NCBI GenBank assembly: GCA_963829505.1
Contig: CAWHIL010000001.1
Coordinates: 1,488,001-1,552,000, forward strand
Direction: 5' to 3'
Length of the DNA: 64,000 nucleotides
Source of the DNA: Roseiarcus sp963829505
Lineage (GTDB): Bacteria; Pseudomonadota; Alphaproteobacteria; Rhizobiales; Beijerinckiaceae
Position numbers and translations under genes: made by a program
Shown: positions 28,957-36,793 of the stretch, piece after piece
Position numbering within the stretch: position 1 is the stretch's first letter
How the letters are laid out: each line of letters opens with the position of its first letter
Notes under the pieces: model-generated
Seen by the model: the letters and a program-made list of their open reading frames with translations, nothing else
What the model was told of the DNA's origin: nothing
Database searches by the model: none

Positions 28957-29562
28957 ATGCATTGGATCGACCCAGCCTATCTGCCGGAAACCAAAGGAAC
29001 AGTGGACCGGTTCTTGATCAACGCGCATGGCGACGCCGAAGGTCTGATGCTGAGGGACGGCAAAGAGGTTCATTTTCCGCGGCATTTGGCGAAGCGTGTC
29101 CTGGCCGCGTTCAAGCCGGGCGACCCGATCAAGGTGCGAGGCGTGCGTCCGCGCGGCGTCGACATGATCGCCGCCGTCTCGCTTCAGGCTGGCGAGGCCG
29201 CCACAATCACGGATGAAGGCCCGCCAAAGGACCTCGACGGGCAAAGGACCGAGGTGGAAGGGGTCGTGAGACATCTGTTGCACGGGCCCAGAGGGGAGAA
29301 GCGCGGCGCCCTGCTCGATGACGGAACAATCGTGCGGATGCCTCCGCATGCGGCGGACTCTCTCAACGAGTTGCTCTCGCTCGGCCATCCGCTGGCGGCG
29401 CGCGGCGAGCGTCTGACGAACGCCCTGGGCACGGTCATCAACGCACACGAGTTTGGAGCGTCTTTAGGGACGCTCAGGTCGGTCGACATGAAGACCGGCG
29501 GAAAGCACGAGAAGTCCCGTCATCCCAAGCATGAAGATAGGAAGCCGGAGCGCGCGGCCTGA
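28957..29562 (+). CDS. Hypothetical protein with two OB-like repeats
   Basis: The product has 201 residues. Two similar halves are visible: VDRFLINAHGDAEGLMLRDGKEVHFPRHLAKRVLAAFKPGD and VVRHLLHGPRGEKRGALLDDGTIVRMPPHAADSLNELLSLGHP. Each is a G-x-hydrophobic-DG-t-V-hxP-P-H unit of the kind seen in small OB-fold-like conserved proteins. The C-terminus (KTGGKHEKSRHPKHEDRKPERAA) is basic and disordered. The function is unknown; the basic tail could bind nucleic acid. A motif copy lies upstream and a strong hairpin follows the stop. Confidence 0.7.
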   Translation: MHWIDPAYLPETKGTVDRFLINAHGDAEGLMLRDGKEVHFPRHLAKRVLAAFKPGDPIKVRGVRPRGVDMIAAVSLQAGEAATITDEGPPKDLDGQRTEVEGVVRHLLHGPRGEKRGALLDDGTIVRMPPHAADSLNELLSLGHPLAARGERLTNALGTVINAHEFGASLGTLRSVDMKTGGKHEKSRHPKHEDRKPERAA

Positions 29563-29590
29563 GTCCCCTCTCCGGGTTCCGCTGAAAAGG

Positions 29591-29628
29591 GGCGCCGAAA
29601 GCGGTCTTCACCGGCCGCTTTCGGCGCC
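29591..29628 (+). terminator. Strong hairpin, likely terminator
   Basis: A perfect 14-bp stem (GGCGCCGAAAGCGG with CCGCTTTCGGCGCC) encloses a 10-base loop, 28 bases after the preceding stop. No T-run follows, so it may act with Rho or as an mRNA-stabilising end. Confidence 0.6.
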
Positions 29629-29665
29629 GTCGATAAACGAGACCTCGGCAAACCTGGCGCGTGCA

Positions 29666-30788
29666 ATGGAAAACGCCGCTCGGCACAGTTTTCTCGGGCT
29701 CCTCGCAGGCGCCGGAGTCGTCGTCGCCGCCGGAAGCGGAGCCGCGTTTCTCGCCAGGTCTGGCCATGCAGACAGCTACAAGGCTGCGGTCGAAGACGTC
29801 TGGCGCCACAGCGACCGTTTCGACCTGCCCCCGCCTGCCGCCCAGAAAGCCCTTGTTCGCTACGCGACACTGGCCGCCAACAGCCACAACACCCAGCCGT
29901 GGCGGTTCTCCATGTCCGACCGCGCGATCCTTGTGCTGCCGGATTTGACGCGACGCCTTTCGTCCGTCGACCCCGACAATCATCACCTCTTCGCGAGCCT
30001 CGGTTGCGCGACCGAAAATCTCGTTCAGGCTGCAGAGGCATTCGGGCTCCGCGCGAACGCGGGCTTCGACGCGGCCGCCGGCGGCATAAGGCTCGACCTC
30101 GAACCGGCGCCTCAGGCGCGCAGTCAGCTCTTTGAGGCGATCCCTCAACGTCAATCGACACGCAGCGTCTTCGACGGACGGGCCGTGCCCGCCAAACACC
30201 TTCGGCTCCTGGAAGCTGCCGGGTTCGACGATAGGGTGGAGCTGCTGCTCTTCACCGATCGCAAGCAGATTGAAACATTCTCAGCATCTGATCGCCGGCA
30301 ACAGCGCGCAAATGGACGACGCCGCGTTCATCGCCGAGCTGAAGTCGTGGCTGCGGTTCAACTATGCTGAAGCGCTCGCGACCGACGACGGACTGTTCTC
30401 GCTGGCCACCGGAAATCCGACGCTGCCAAGCTGGCTCGGACGGTCGCTGTTCAGTCTCATCGTCACAAAGGACGGCCAGAACAAATCTTACGCCGCCCAG
30501 CTCCGGAGTTCGTCCGGCGTCGCCGTCTTCATCTCGGACAAGAATGAGCCGGCCTCCTGGGCCGCGGCGGGGCACTGTTGTCAGCGGTTCGCCCTGCAGG
30601 CGACGGCCCTCGACATTCGCCATTGCTTTGTCAACCAGCCCGTCGAAGTTCCTGCGGTGCGGGCGCAGTTCGCCAATTTCCTTGGCGCTGGAGATCGGCG
30701 CCCCGATCTCGTGATGAGATTTGGATACGGATCGGAATTGCCAAGGTCATTGCGCCGTCCGGTCGACGAAGTGCTGCTTCCGGGGTGA
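29666..30788 (+). CDS. Acg-like nitroreductase-family protein with N-terminal signal, one-base frameshift
   Basis: About 374 codons. An N-terminal Arg-His plus hydrophobic stretch (HSFLGLLAGAGVVVAAGSGAAFL) resembles a membrane anchor. The FMN-domain motif ATLAANSHNTQPWRFSM follows, then DPDNHHLFASLGCATENL. After a phase change comes IAGNSAQMDDAAFIAELKSWLRFN and the C-terminal FALQATALDIRHCFVNQP. The phase changes near 30265-30285; dropping one A from the AAA at 30273-30275 restores IEHSQHLIAGNSAQMDD. Acg-type proteins bind flavin but often lack reductase activity, and in mycobacteria belong to the hypoxia regulon. The break is probably a sequencing error but could be real. Confidence 0.78.
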
Positions 30789-30980
30789 AATCGTATTTCG
30801 CACGTCGCGAAAGGCTTCACCTCAAAGAACGCGCCGTTTCACTGTGAAAAGGGCATTTGACTTCGGGTTGGGCGCCCGAGAGTGAAACTCGCGGCTGACA
30901 CCCAGCGGCTGAGCGGGCAATTGCGAGTCGCGGCTAGGAATGCCTCAATTTGGCGAGAAAGCGGTTGCGCGAGCGTCGGG

Positions 30981-31175
30981 CTATTTCATTCGCCTTCCGC
31001 GGAAGTAGCCCTTGTTTGTCGTGTTCTGCTTGATGTTCGCCGTTTCGCCCTGCTCGGAAGTGTTCAGTTCGTCCGGGTGCTTCTTGCGAGTCGTGTCGCT
31101 GGCGACCTCCTGATGGTCCCCGGGACCCTTCTGGCTGCGGTTCGCGATCGGGGCTGCGGGCATATGCTTGGGCAT
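30981..31175 (-). CDS. Small hydrophilic conserved protein
   Basis: The product has 64 residues, Asn/Lys/Gln-rich and probably unfolded: PKHMPAAPIANRSQKGPGDH at the start and GETANIKQNTTNKGYFRGRR at the end. Similar short proteins with a T-A-N-x-x-Q-N-T-T-N-x-G-Y end occur in Rhizobiales. GGAGGAAGTG precedes the ATG directly. Its upstream region is interrupted by the mobile cluster that starts near 31.3 kb. A minus-strand motif copy at 35963-35982, beyond that cluster, may be its original upstream element. Function unknown. Confidence 0.65.
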   Translation of the reverse strand: MPKHMPAAPIANRSQKGPGDHQEVASDTTRKKHPDELNTSEQGETANIKQNTTNKGYFRGRRMK

Positions 31176-31224
31176 CACTTCCTCCATTTGAGTGCCGGGG
31201 CGCCGTCGCGCTCGTGAGCAAAAT

Positions 31225-31258
31225 GGAATTCGGGCTTGAAGCACACGGCCCGAATTCC
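31225..31258. repeat. Perfect 11-bp inverted repeat
   Basis: GGAATTCGGGC and GCCCGAATTCC are separated by 12 bases, about 50 bases upstream of the 64-aa gene on the minus strand and near the left edge of the mobile cluster. It could be an operator, a terminator, or a target hairpin for the IS91-type insertion. Confidence 0.6.
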
Positions 31259-31380
31259 CCGTTCATACCACTCGAGATCCCTAGAGCCGGATGACTCTAA
31301 TTTGATTCGTGGTTGGGATTGAACGAAGCCGCTACCGCGGCGGGGCGGAGGCCTGAGGGGTCTGGGATGATGTGAGTTTT

Positions 31381-31428
31381 CTCCTGCCTGAGAGGATGGG
31401 GTGTTCGAAGCCCTCTCTCAGACAGGAG
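31381..31428 (+). repeat. Hairpin before recombinase gene of IS91-type element 1
   Basis: CTCCTG-CCTGAGAG pairs with CTCTCAGA-CAGGAG, and the right arm doubles as the ribosome site region of the recombinase gene (CAGGAG, about 9 bases before the ATG). The other IS91-type copy has a differently built hairpin at the same place. Confidence 0.6.
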
Positions 31429-31435
31429 ATTTCAG

Positions 31436-32296
31436 ATGGCCGAGATAAGCCCTCTGCGCCGGCGGATGACGGAAGACATGACGATCCGCAATCTGTCGCC
31501 GGCGACGCAACGATCCTACCTCCATGCGGTGTCGCGGTTCAGCCAGTATTTCAGCCGCTCGCCCGATCGGCTCGGACTGGAGGACGTGCGCGCCTATCAG
31601 GTCCACCTTGCGTCGAAAGGGGTTGCGTGGGGATCGCTCAATCTTGTCGTGTGCGCGCTGCGCTTCTTTTACGGGGTGACGCTCGGCGAGGCGACGATCC
31701 CCGAGCGGATCGCCTACGCCCGCGAGCCACGCAAGCTGCCGACGGTGCTGAGCGCCGACGAGGTCGTGCGGTTTCTGGAATCGGTGTCGAGCCTGAAGGC
31801 GCGCGTGGCGCTGACCACGGCCTATGCCGCGGGTCTGCGGGTGTCCGAAGTCGCCGCGCTGAAGGTCCGCGACATCGACAGCAGCCGCATGGTGATGCGG
31901 ATCGAGCATGGCAAGGGGGACAAGGAGCGCTACGCCATGCTCTCCCAGACGTTGCTCGGCATCCTGCGCGTGTATTGGCGGCTGGCCCGCCCGCCCCTGT
32001 ATCTGTTTCCTGGCCGGACCCCGGACAAGGCGGTTGAGGCCACCGTGCTGCACGCAGCCTGCCGTTCGGCAGCGGCTGCGGCCGGGCTCGACAAGCGGGT
32101 CAGCGTCCACGTGCTGCGACACAGCTTCGCCACCCACCTGCTCGAGCAGGGCGCCGATATTCGTGTGATCCAGGTGCTTCTCGGCCACGAGAATCTGTCG
32201 ACGACGGCGCGCTACACGCGGGTCTCGACCGAGGTGATCGCCGGCACGGCCAGTCCGCTCGACAAACTCTCCCTGAGCGTGACGCCGCCGGGATAG
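31436..32296 (+). CDS. Tyrosine recombinase of IS91-type element 1
   Basis: The product has 286 residues. An N-terminal SAM-like core-binding domain (LRRRMTEDMTIRNLSPATQRSYLHAVSRFSQYF) is followed by a catalytic domain with R in AAGLRVSEVAAL, H-x-x-R in HVLRHSFATHLLEQG, H in LLGHENLSTTARYT and the Tyr nucleophile in ARYTRV. It is complete. The transposase gene starts three bases after its stop. Recombinases of this type accompany IS91-like transposases in several proteobacteria; their exact task is not settled. Confidence 0.92.
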   Translation: MAEISPLRRRMTEDMTIRNLSPATQRSYLHAVSRFSQYFSRSPDRLGLEDVRAYQVHLASKGVAWGSLNLVVCALRFFYGVTLGEATIPERIAYAREPRKLPTVLSADEVVRFLESVSSLKARVALTTAYAAGLRVSEVAALKVRDIDSSRMVMRIEHGKGDKERYAMLSQTLLGILRVYWRLARPPLYLFPGRTPDKAVEATVLHAACRSAAAAAGLDKRVSVHVLRHSFATHLLEQGADIRVIQVLLGHENLSTTARYTRVSTEVIAGTASPLDKLSLSVTPPG

Positions 32297-32299
32297 GCG

Positions 32300-33493
32300 G
32301 TGAAGGTTCGGCCGGCGTTCGAACTGGCCGACGTTTTCAACCGCCACGGCGAAGGTTACGAACGGGCGAACGCCGGACATCTCGGGCGCGTGGAACGGCG
32401 CGTGATCGGAGCGATCACCGCCTGCCGCACGGCGGCGCTCGGCGGTCACGTCGATCGCTGCGACGACTGCGGGCTCACCCGCATCGCCTACAACTCTTGC
32501 AGGAACCGCCACTGCGGGAAGTGTCAGGGAGCGGCGCGCGCGGAGTGGCTCGCGGCGCGGCAGGCCGAACTGCTGCCGGTTCCCTACTTCCACGTCGTCT
32601 TCACCCTACCGCCGGCGGCCACCGAGATCGCCTTCCAGAACAAGCGGATCGTCTATGGCCTGCTCATGCGCGCCGCCGCCGAGGCGCTCATGACGCTCGC
32701 CGCAGAACGCCTTGGCGCCAAACTCGGCCTGATCGCCGTCCTGCACACCTGGGGGCAGACGCTCACCCATCACCCCCATGTCCACTGTCTCGTCCCCGGC
32801 GGCGGCGTCGCCCTCGACGGCGAGAGATGGGTCGCCTGCAAGCCGAACTTCCTGCTCTCCGTCCGCGCCCTGTCGAAGACCTTCCGCCGGCTCTTCCTCG
32901 ACGGCCTCGCGGCGACCTTCGCTCGCGGCGAACTCGGCTTCTTCGGCGAACTCGCGCCGCTCGCAGACCCCGGCGCTTTCGCCGAGCGCGTCCGCGCGCT
33001 CCGCGACGGCCCCTTCGTCGTCTACGCCAAGCCGCCTTTCGGCGGACCCGAGCGCGTGCTCGCCTATCTCGCCCGCTACACGCATCGCACCGCCATCGCC
33101 AATTCGAGGCTCGTCGCCGTCGACGACGACGAGGTGGCGTTCTCCTACAAGGACTATCGCCGCGGCGACCGCCCCCGCGTCATGCGGCTCGCCCCGCACG
33201 AGTTCATCCGACGGTTCCTGCTGCACGTCCTGCCCGACGGCTTTCACCGCATCCGTCACTACGGTTTCCTCGCCAAGGGCGACCGGGGCGAGGCCCTCGC
33301 GCGCGTGCGCGCCCTGGCAAGCGCCGGAGTTGCCGCCGAGCCCGCCGACGGCCCGGCGGGAGCCGCCGACCCTCGACCTCAACCCCAGCCGGACGACGGC
33401 GCCCTCCCTCCGTGCCCGGACTGCGGCGGCCCCATGCGCCGCGTCGGCATCGTCCCACAGTCGACCGGCCCCTTCCGATGCGACACGTCATGA
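32300..33493 (+). CDS. IS91-family HUH transposase, element 1
   Basis: The product has 397 residues from a GTG start. An N-terminal zinc-binding domain (CRTAALGGHVDRCDDCG, YNSCRNRHCGKCQG) precedes the Y2-type Rep domain. The metal-binding histidines lie in THHPHVHCLVPGGG, and a candidate catalytic tyrosine in GFHRIRHYGFLA. The C-terminus has a second Cys pair (CPDCGGPM). It nicks at the ori end of the element and drives rolling-circle transfer. It is complete and probably functional. Confidence 0.93.
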   Translation: MKVRPAFELADVFNRHGEGYERANAGHLGRVERRVIGAITACRTAALGGHVDRCDDCGLTRIAYNSCRNRHCGKCQGAARAEWLAARQAELLPVPYFHVVFTLPPAATEIAFQNKRIVYGLLMRAAAEALMTLAAERLGAKLGLIAVLHTWGQTLTHHPHVHCLVPGGGVALDGERWVACKPNFLLSVRALSKTFRRLFLDGLAATFARGELGFFGELAPLADPGAFAERVRALRDGPFVVYAKPPFGGPERVLAYLARYTHRTAIANSRLVAVDDDEVAFSYKDYRRGDRPRVMRLAPHEFIRRFLLHVLPDGFHRIRHYGFLAKGDRGEALARVRALASAGVAAEPADGPAGAADPRPQPQPDDGALPPCPDCGGPMRRVGIVPQSTGPFRCDTS

Positions 33494-33774
33494 CGACGAC
33501 CGCTCGCCCGATCCCGATCCTGTCCGTGACTCCGACCTGCCGCTCCATGGCCCAGCCGGCGCTCGGCTTCACCGCGCCACCGCGCCCCCCTCCGCCTCGT
33601 TCAGCCTCCGCGCAGTCGTCGTCCGACCGGTCCCGCCGACCGACGCACGGCGTTGACCCGGTCCATGATCGACAGCCGCAGCCTTCCCGGAGCGGCCAGT
33701 TGGCGCCTGCGCCCCGACGCCTCGCGCGCTTTCGCCATAGCGGCTAAACGGCCCGCGCCTTCGTTCAATCCGGC

Positions 33775-33829
33775 TTATGTGAGGTCACCCTCCGTGACGC
33801 CCAACCCGTGCGTCGGCGACCTCACATAA
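33775..33829 (+). repeat. Terminal hairpin of IS91-type element 1
   Basis: Perfect 12-bp arms TTATGTGAGGTC and GACCTCACATAA enclose a 31-base loop that contains CGCCCAA. The same heptamer sits in the loop of the corresponding hairpin of element 2, although the arms are unrelated. This is the expected ori-side end, where the transposase would act. Confidence 0.65.
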
Positions 33830-33895
33830 CCCTCCAGATTCCCGAATCGGGCAGGGTTTGATTCAAGGTGGCCACTGGAGTGGAGGCCAGCATGG

Positions 33896-34645
33896 ATGGC
33901 GCGATCGTATTCGATGGATTTGCGCGAGCGGGCGCTGAAACGAGTTTTGGCTGGCAAGAGCGCGAGCCATGTTACGGCTGCGCTTTCCGTGAGCCGGTCG
34001 AGCGTCATCAAATGGGCGGCTCGGTTCCGCAAGACGGGCAGCGTCGCGCCGTCACGGATCGGGGGCTATAGGCCGAAGGCGATCACGGGCGAGCATCGGC
34101 TGTGGCTTCTGCAACGGGCCGGCTCGGACTTCACGCTGCGCGGTCTCGTCGCTGAGCTTGGCGCGCGCGGGCTGAAGGTCGACTACAAGACGGTGTGGAA
34201 GTTCGTCCACGCCGAGCGGCTCAGCTTCAAAAGAAAGCGTATTGCCGGCCGAGCAAAACCGGCCCGACGTCGCGCGCCAGCGTGAACGCTGGAAGCGGCA
34301 TCAAACGAAGATCGATCCGTTCCGCCTCGTCTTCGTCGATGAGACCTGGGCCAAGACCAACATGGCGCCCCTGCGCGGTTGGTGCGCCAGGGACAGGAGG
34401 CTCGCCGCCCACGTTCCCCACGGCCACTGGAAAACCCTGACCTTCATTGCCGCCCTGCGGGCCGACGGCGTCGTCGCCCCGGTCGTCTTCGACGGACCGA
34501 TCAACGGCCAAAGCTTCCTTGCCTATGTCGAGCAGGCTCTCGTTCCCTGCCTGCGCGAAGGCGACATTGTGGTCGTCGACAATCTCGGCAGCCACAAGGG
34601 CAAGAGCGTTCGCAAGGCCGGAGCCCGGCTCATCTTCCTGCCGCC
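33896..34645 (+). mobile_element. IS630-family element, 3' part missing
   Basis: The left part of an IS630-type element is cut off within its transposase gene by the IS3 element that begins at 34646. The rest is not found on the far side of the IS3 element, and no target duplication is seen there, so a deletion accompanied or followed the insertion. Confidence 0.75.
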
Positions 34646-34661
34646 TGCCCTGACCCCCTGA
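33896..34661 (+). CDS. IS630-family transposase, two phases, C-terminally truncated
   Basis: The first phase (from 33896) gives the helix-turn-helix half (MDLRERALKRVLAGKSASHVTAALSVSRSSVIKWAARFRKTG). The second phase (from about 34235) gives the DDE half with FVDETWAKTNMAPLRGW and IVVVDNLGSHKGKSVR. The change of phase falls in AAAAGAAAG; removing one A yields FKRSVLPAEQNRPDVARQ, so this is either a programmed slip site or a homopolymer error. The catalytic core stops after FLPP where the IS3 end begins, so the final Glu motif is lost and the enzyme is dead. Confidence 0.8.
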
Positions 34662-34710
34662 AACTCCTCCAGGAATGCGTAGAGTCCGGCCCGAAGGAAG
34701 GGACGGACGG

Positions 34711-34977
34711 ATGAAGCGGTCGAGGTTCACGGAAGAGCAGATTATCTTGATTCTGCGCGAGCAGGAGGCTGGGGTGGCGGTTGCGGAGTTATGCCGCAAG
34801 CACGGCGTCAGTTCGCCGACGTTCTACAAGTGGAAGGCCAAGTTCGGCGGGCTGGACGTGTCGGAAGCGCGGCGGCTGAAGGCGCTGGAAGACGAGAACG
34901 CCAAGCTGAAGCGGATGCTGGCGGACGCCATGCTCGACAACGTCGCGTTGAAAGACCTGCTCGGAAAAAAATGGTGA
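34711..34977 (+). CDS. IS3-family transposase OrfA
   Basis: The product has 88 residues. The helix-turn-helix part is MKRSRFTEEQIILILREQEA, then VAELCRKHGVSSPTFYKWKAKFGG, followed by a leucine-zipper helix (RRLKALEDENAKLKRMLADAML). The run of seven A near its end (about 34964-34971) is a classical -1 slippage site that joins it to OrfB. It binds the element ends. Confidence 0.93.
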   Translation: MKRSRFTEEQIILILREQEAGVAVAELCRKHGVSSPTFYKWKAKFGGLDVSEARRLKALEDENAKLKRMLADAMLDNVALKDLLGKKW

Positions 34978-35900
34978 CGCCCGCCGCGCATCGGGAGGCT
35001 GCGGTCTATCTGCAGCAGACCTATGAGATGAGCCAGCGGCGGGCGTGCCGGGTGATCGACGGCGATCGGGCCAGCGTGCGCTACCAGGCCCGGCGGCCGG
35101 ATGACGGCGAACTTCGCGAGCGGCTGAAGGCGCTCGCCCATGAGCGCCGGCGGTTCGGCTATCGTCGGCTGCACGTGTTGCTGCGGCGCGAGGGCCATGC
35201 GGTCAACAAGAAGCGCGTTCAGCGTCTTTATCGCGAGGAGCGACTGATGGTTCGCCAGCGCGGCGGGCGCAAGCGGGCCCTGGGAACGCGGCAGCCGATA
35301 GAGACACCCGCGGTCGCCAACCAGCGCTGGAGTCTCGACTTCGTCGCCGACCAGTTCACTGACGGACGCCGGTTCCGGATCCTGGAGGTGTACGACGACT
35401 GCACCCGCGAGTGTCTGGCCCTGGTGGCCGACACCTCGATCGGCGGGCGACGCGTCGCGCGCGAACTGGACGCCATCATGGCTTGGCGCGGCAAGCCGGC
35501 GACCATCGTTAGCGACAACGGCACGGAACTGACGTCCAACGCGATCCTGGAGTGGGCCGACCAGCACAAGGTCGGCTGGCATTACATTGCTCCCGGCAAG
35601 CCCCAGCAGAATGGCTTCAGCGAGAGCTTCAACGGCAAGCTGCGCGACGAACTGCTGAACGAGACCCTGTTCAGCTCCCTGTCGGACGCCCGCGCCAAGC
35701 TCGAAGACTGGCGGCGCGACTTCAACGAGGTGCGGCCCCACTCGAGCCTCGGCTACCTTACGCCCGCCGACTACGCCCGCGCTCTCTCCGGAGAGACCGG
35801 CCGGCGCGCTGCGAACCCCGACCACTCCGCGCGCCGGCCTCTTGCCAGCCGCGACCCCGAAGGATCAGATCAACTCCGGACTCTCGTTATGGCTGGATGA
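34971..35900 (+). CDS. IS3-family transposase OrfB (integrase core)
   Basis: The frame is in the -1 phase relative to OrfA and overlaps its end; an ATG at 34971 also allows independent initiation. The HTH_21 region (RRRFGYRRLHVLLRREGHAVNKKRVQRLYREE) is followed by the rve core with the DDE residues in WSLDFVADQ, VSDNGTELTSN and NGFSESFNGKLRDELL. It ends 17 bases before the right inverted repeat. It is full length. Confidence 0.94.
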   Translation: MVTPAAHREAAVYLQQTYEMSQRRACRVIDGDRASVRYQARRPDDGELRERLKALAHERRRFGYRRLHVLLRREGHAVNKKRVQRLYREERLMVRQRGGRKRALGTRQPIETPAVANQRWSLDFVADQFTDGRRFRILEVYDDCTRECLALVADTSIGGRRVARELDAIMAWRGKPATIVSDNGTELTSNAILEWADQHKVGWHYIAPGKPQQNGFSESFNGKLRDELLNETLFSSLSDARAKLEDWRRDFNEVRPHSSLGYLTPADYARALSGETGRRAANPDHSARRPLASRDPEGSDQLRTLVMAG

Positions 35901-35962
35901 GAGATGGGGGTCAGGTCAACTTCGAAGTCTCGACAGTCAGGCATATGGCGCGTTCCGCTCCG

Positions 35963-35982
35963 CGACAATCATCGGAAACTAC
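35963..35982 (-). promoter_or_regulatory. Orphan copy of the dispersed GTAGTTTCCG motif beside the mobile cluster
   Basis: On the minus strand it reads GTAGTTTCCGATGATTGTCG. It points left into the IS3 element, whose right end is 46 bases away. The next host gene in that direction is the 64-aa gene at 30981-31175, so the mobile cluster may have split a promoter region. Confidence 0.45.
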
Positions 35983-36097
35983 TCATGCGAGGCGGCGTGT
36001 TGTCCGCGATGTCGTACGTCGGCCCGGACGCGCTGATCCCAAAGTCAGCGAGGCGAGGTCGGGTGCTGGCGTCCGCCCAACCGGATTCGCATGAATC

Positions 36098-36418
36098 CTA
36101 GTATCCCCTGTCTTCGTCCTGAACCTGGTCAACCGGGCTGAACGAAACGGTGATGGCGGCGGCGGCTCCGCAGGCGATTGTGAGCGTCACAAGGAGCATC
36201 CCCAGTTTCATCAACCCGCTGCCGACGAGCTTCCGGGAGCGGCGCATCACGTCTTCGTTGCGCACGACGACGCCGGCGCCCTCAATCCGACCAACAACTG
36301 CGCGCTGCTGGCGGCGTAGATTCCTCGCCTGGGCAAGCACGGCTTCTATGCTCTGCATGCCGCAGGCCGGCCTGTCCTGATCAAGATGGTCCCGGTAGAA
36401 CACCTTCCGCTCAGACAT
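36098..36418 (-). CDS. Small membrane protein, function unknown
   Basis: The product has 106 residues. A polar, Arg/Gln-rich N-terminal helix region (MSERKVFYRDHLDQDRPACG, VLAQARNLRRQQRAVVGRIEGAGVVVRNEDVMRRSRKLV) precedes one transmembrane helix (GLMKLGMLLVTLTIACGAAAAITVSF, residues about 68-93). A short acidic tail follows. GGAGGAGC lies just upstream of the ATG at 36418, so the longer in-frame extension is rejected. A dispersed-motif copy lies about 100 bases upstream. I do not recognise a family. Confidence 0.65.
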   Translation of the reverse strand: MSERKVFYRDHLDQDRPACGMQSIEAVLAQARNLRRQQRAVVGRIEGAGVVVRNEDVMRRSRKLVGSGLMKLGMLLVTLTIACGAAAAITVSFSPVDQVQDEDRGY

Positions 36419-36793
36419 CTGATGCTCCTCCCTCCCATCAGGGCATCGCTCCCGGGAATAGGTGACGAGCGCCAAGTCAAAGGCCAAGGAGCGTAGCCAA
36501 ATTCGACCTGTCAGCGACAGACTCGGAATCTACGCAGGCTGCTATAGGCTGAGACTTCGGTGCGCCGTGACGTTTCGTTTTGGATGTTTCGCCAAGCAAT
36601 CGGGGGCGACCGCCAATAGCGCCAAGCGTCTGTCCCGCTGCGCGAAGGAAAGTCCGCTCACAGCCCGAGTCGCGCCTTTCGACAAGCTGAGGGGGAACGA
36701 CTGCTGTGTGCGCGAGAACTAAACCGCTCGCGCGGTAGCGGCGGCAAGCGGGTGGGAGGGGGCGTCAAAGATAAGGCGGAACGGGAGGCGCGC
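36419..36793. other. Intergenic region before IS91-type element 2
   Basis: The region contains the motif copy at 36514-36533. A segment near 36680 (TTTCGACAAGCTGAGGGGG) resembles a fragment of the common chromosomal repeat seen in many alphaproteobacteria. No gene is supported. Confidence 0.35.
36514..36533 (-). promoter_or_regulatory. Dispersed GTAGTTTCCG motif (GTAGATTCCG variant)
   Basis: On the minus strand it reads GTAGATTCCGAGTCTGTCGC, about 96-115 bases before the 106-aa membrane protein start. Confidence 0.5.

Larger units (their letters stand above)
31381..33829 (+). mobile_element. IS91-type element 1 (tyrosine recombinase + HUH transposase)
   Basis: The element has two codirectional genes bounded by hairpins. 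An imperfect inverted repeat lies just before the recombinase gene (31381-31428, CTCCTGCCTGAGAG with CTCTCTCAGACAGGAG), and a long 12-bp palindrome (TTATGTGAGGTC, 33775-33829) lies after the transposase gene. IS91 elements move by rolling circle and lack inverted repeats at their two ends. The exact outer boundaries are not fixed. A related, diverged copy occupies 36794-39301. Confidence 0.75.
34646..35917 (+). mobile_element. Complete IS3-family (IS407-type) element
   Basis: The ends read TGCCCTGACCCCC on the left and, inverted, TGACCTGACCCCC on the right. The element is 1,272 bp with orfA and orfB in a -1 frameshift arrangement. No short target duplication is visible: GCC lies outside the left end and ACT outside the right. 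The right end is related to the IS3 fragment at 18657-18725. Confidence 0.88.

Noticed and set aside
36462..36722. 86-codon frame before IS91-type element 2
   Set aside because: It includes the translation of a common repeat fragment (FDKLRG) and overlaps the motif copy; not protein-like.
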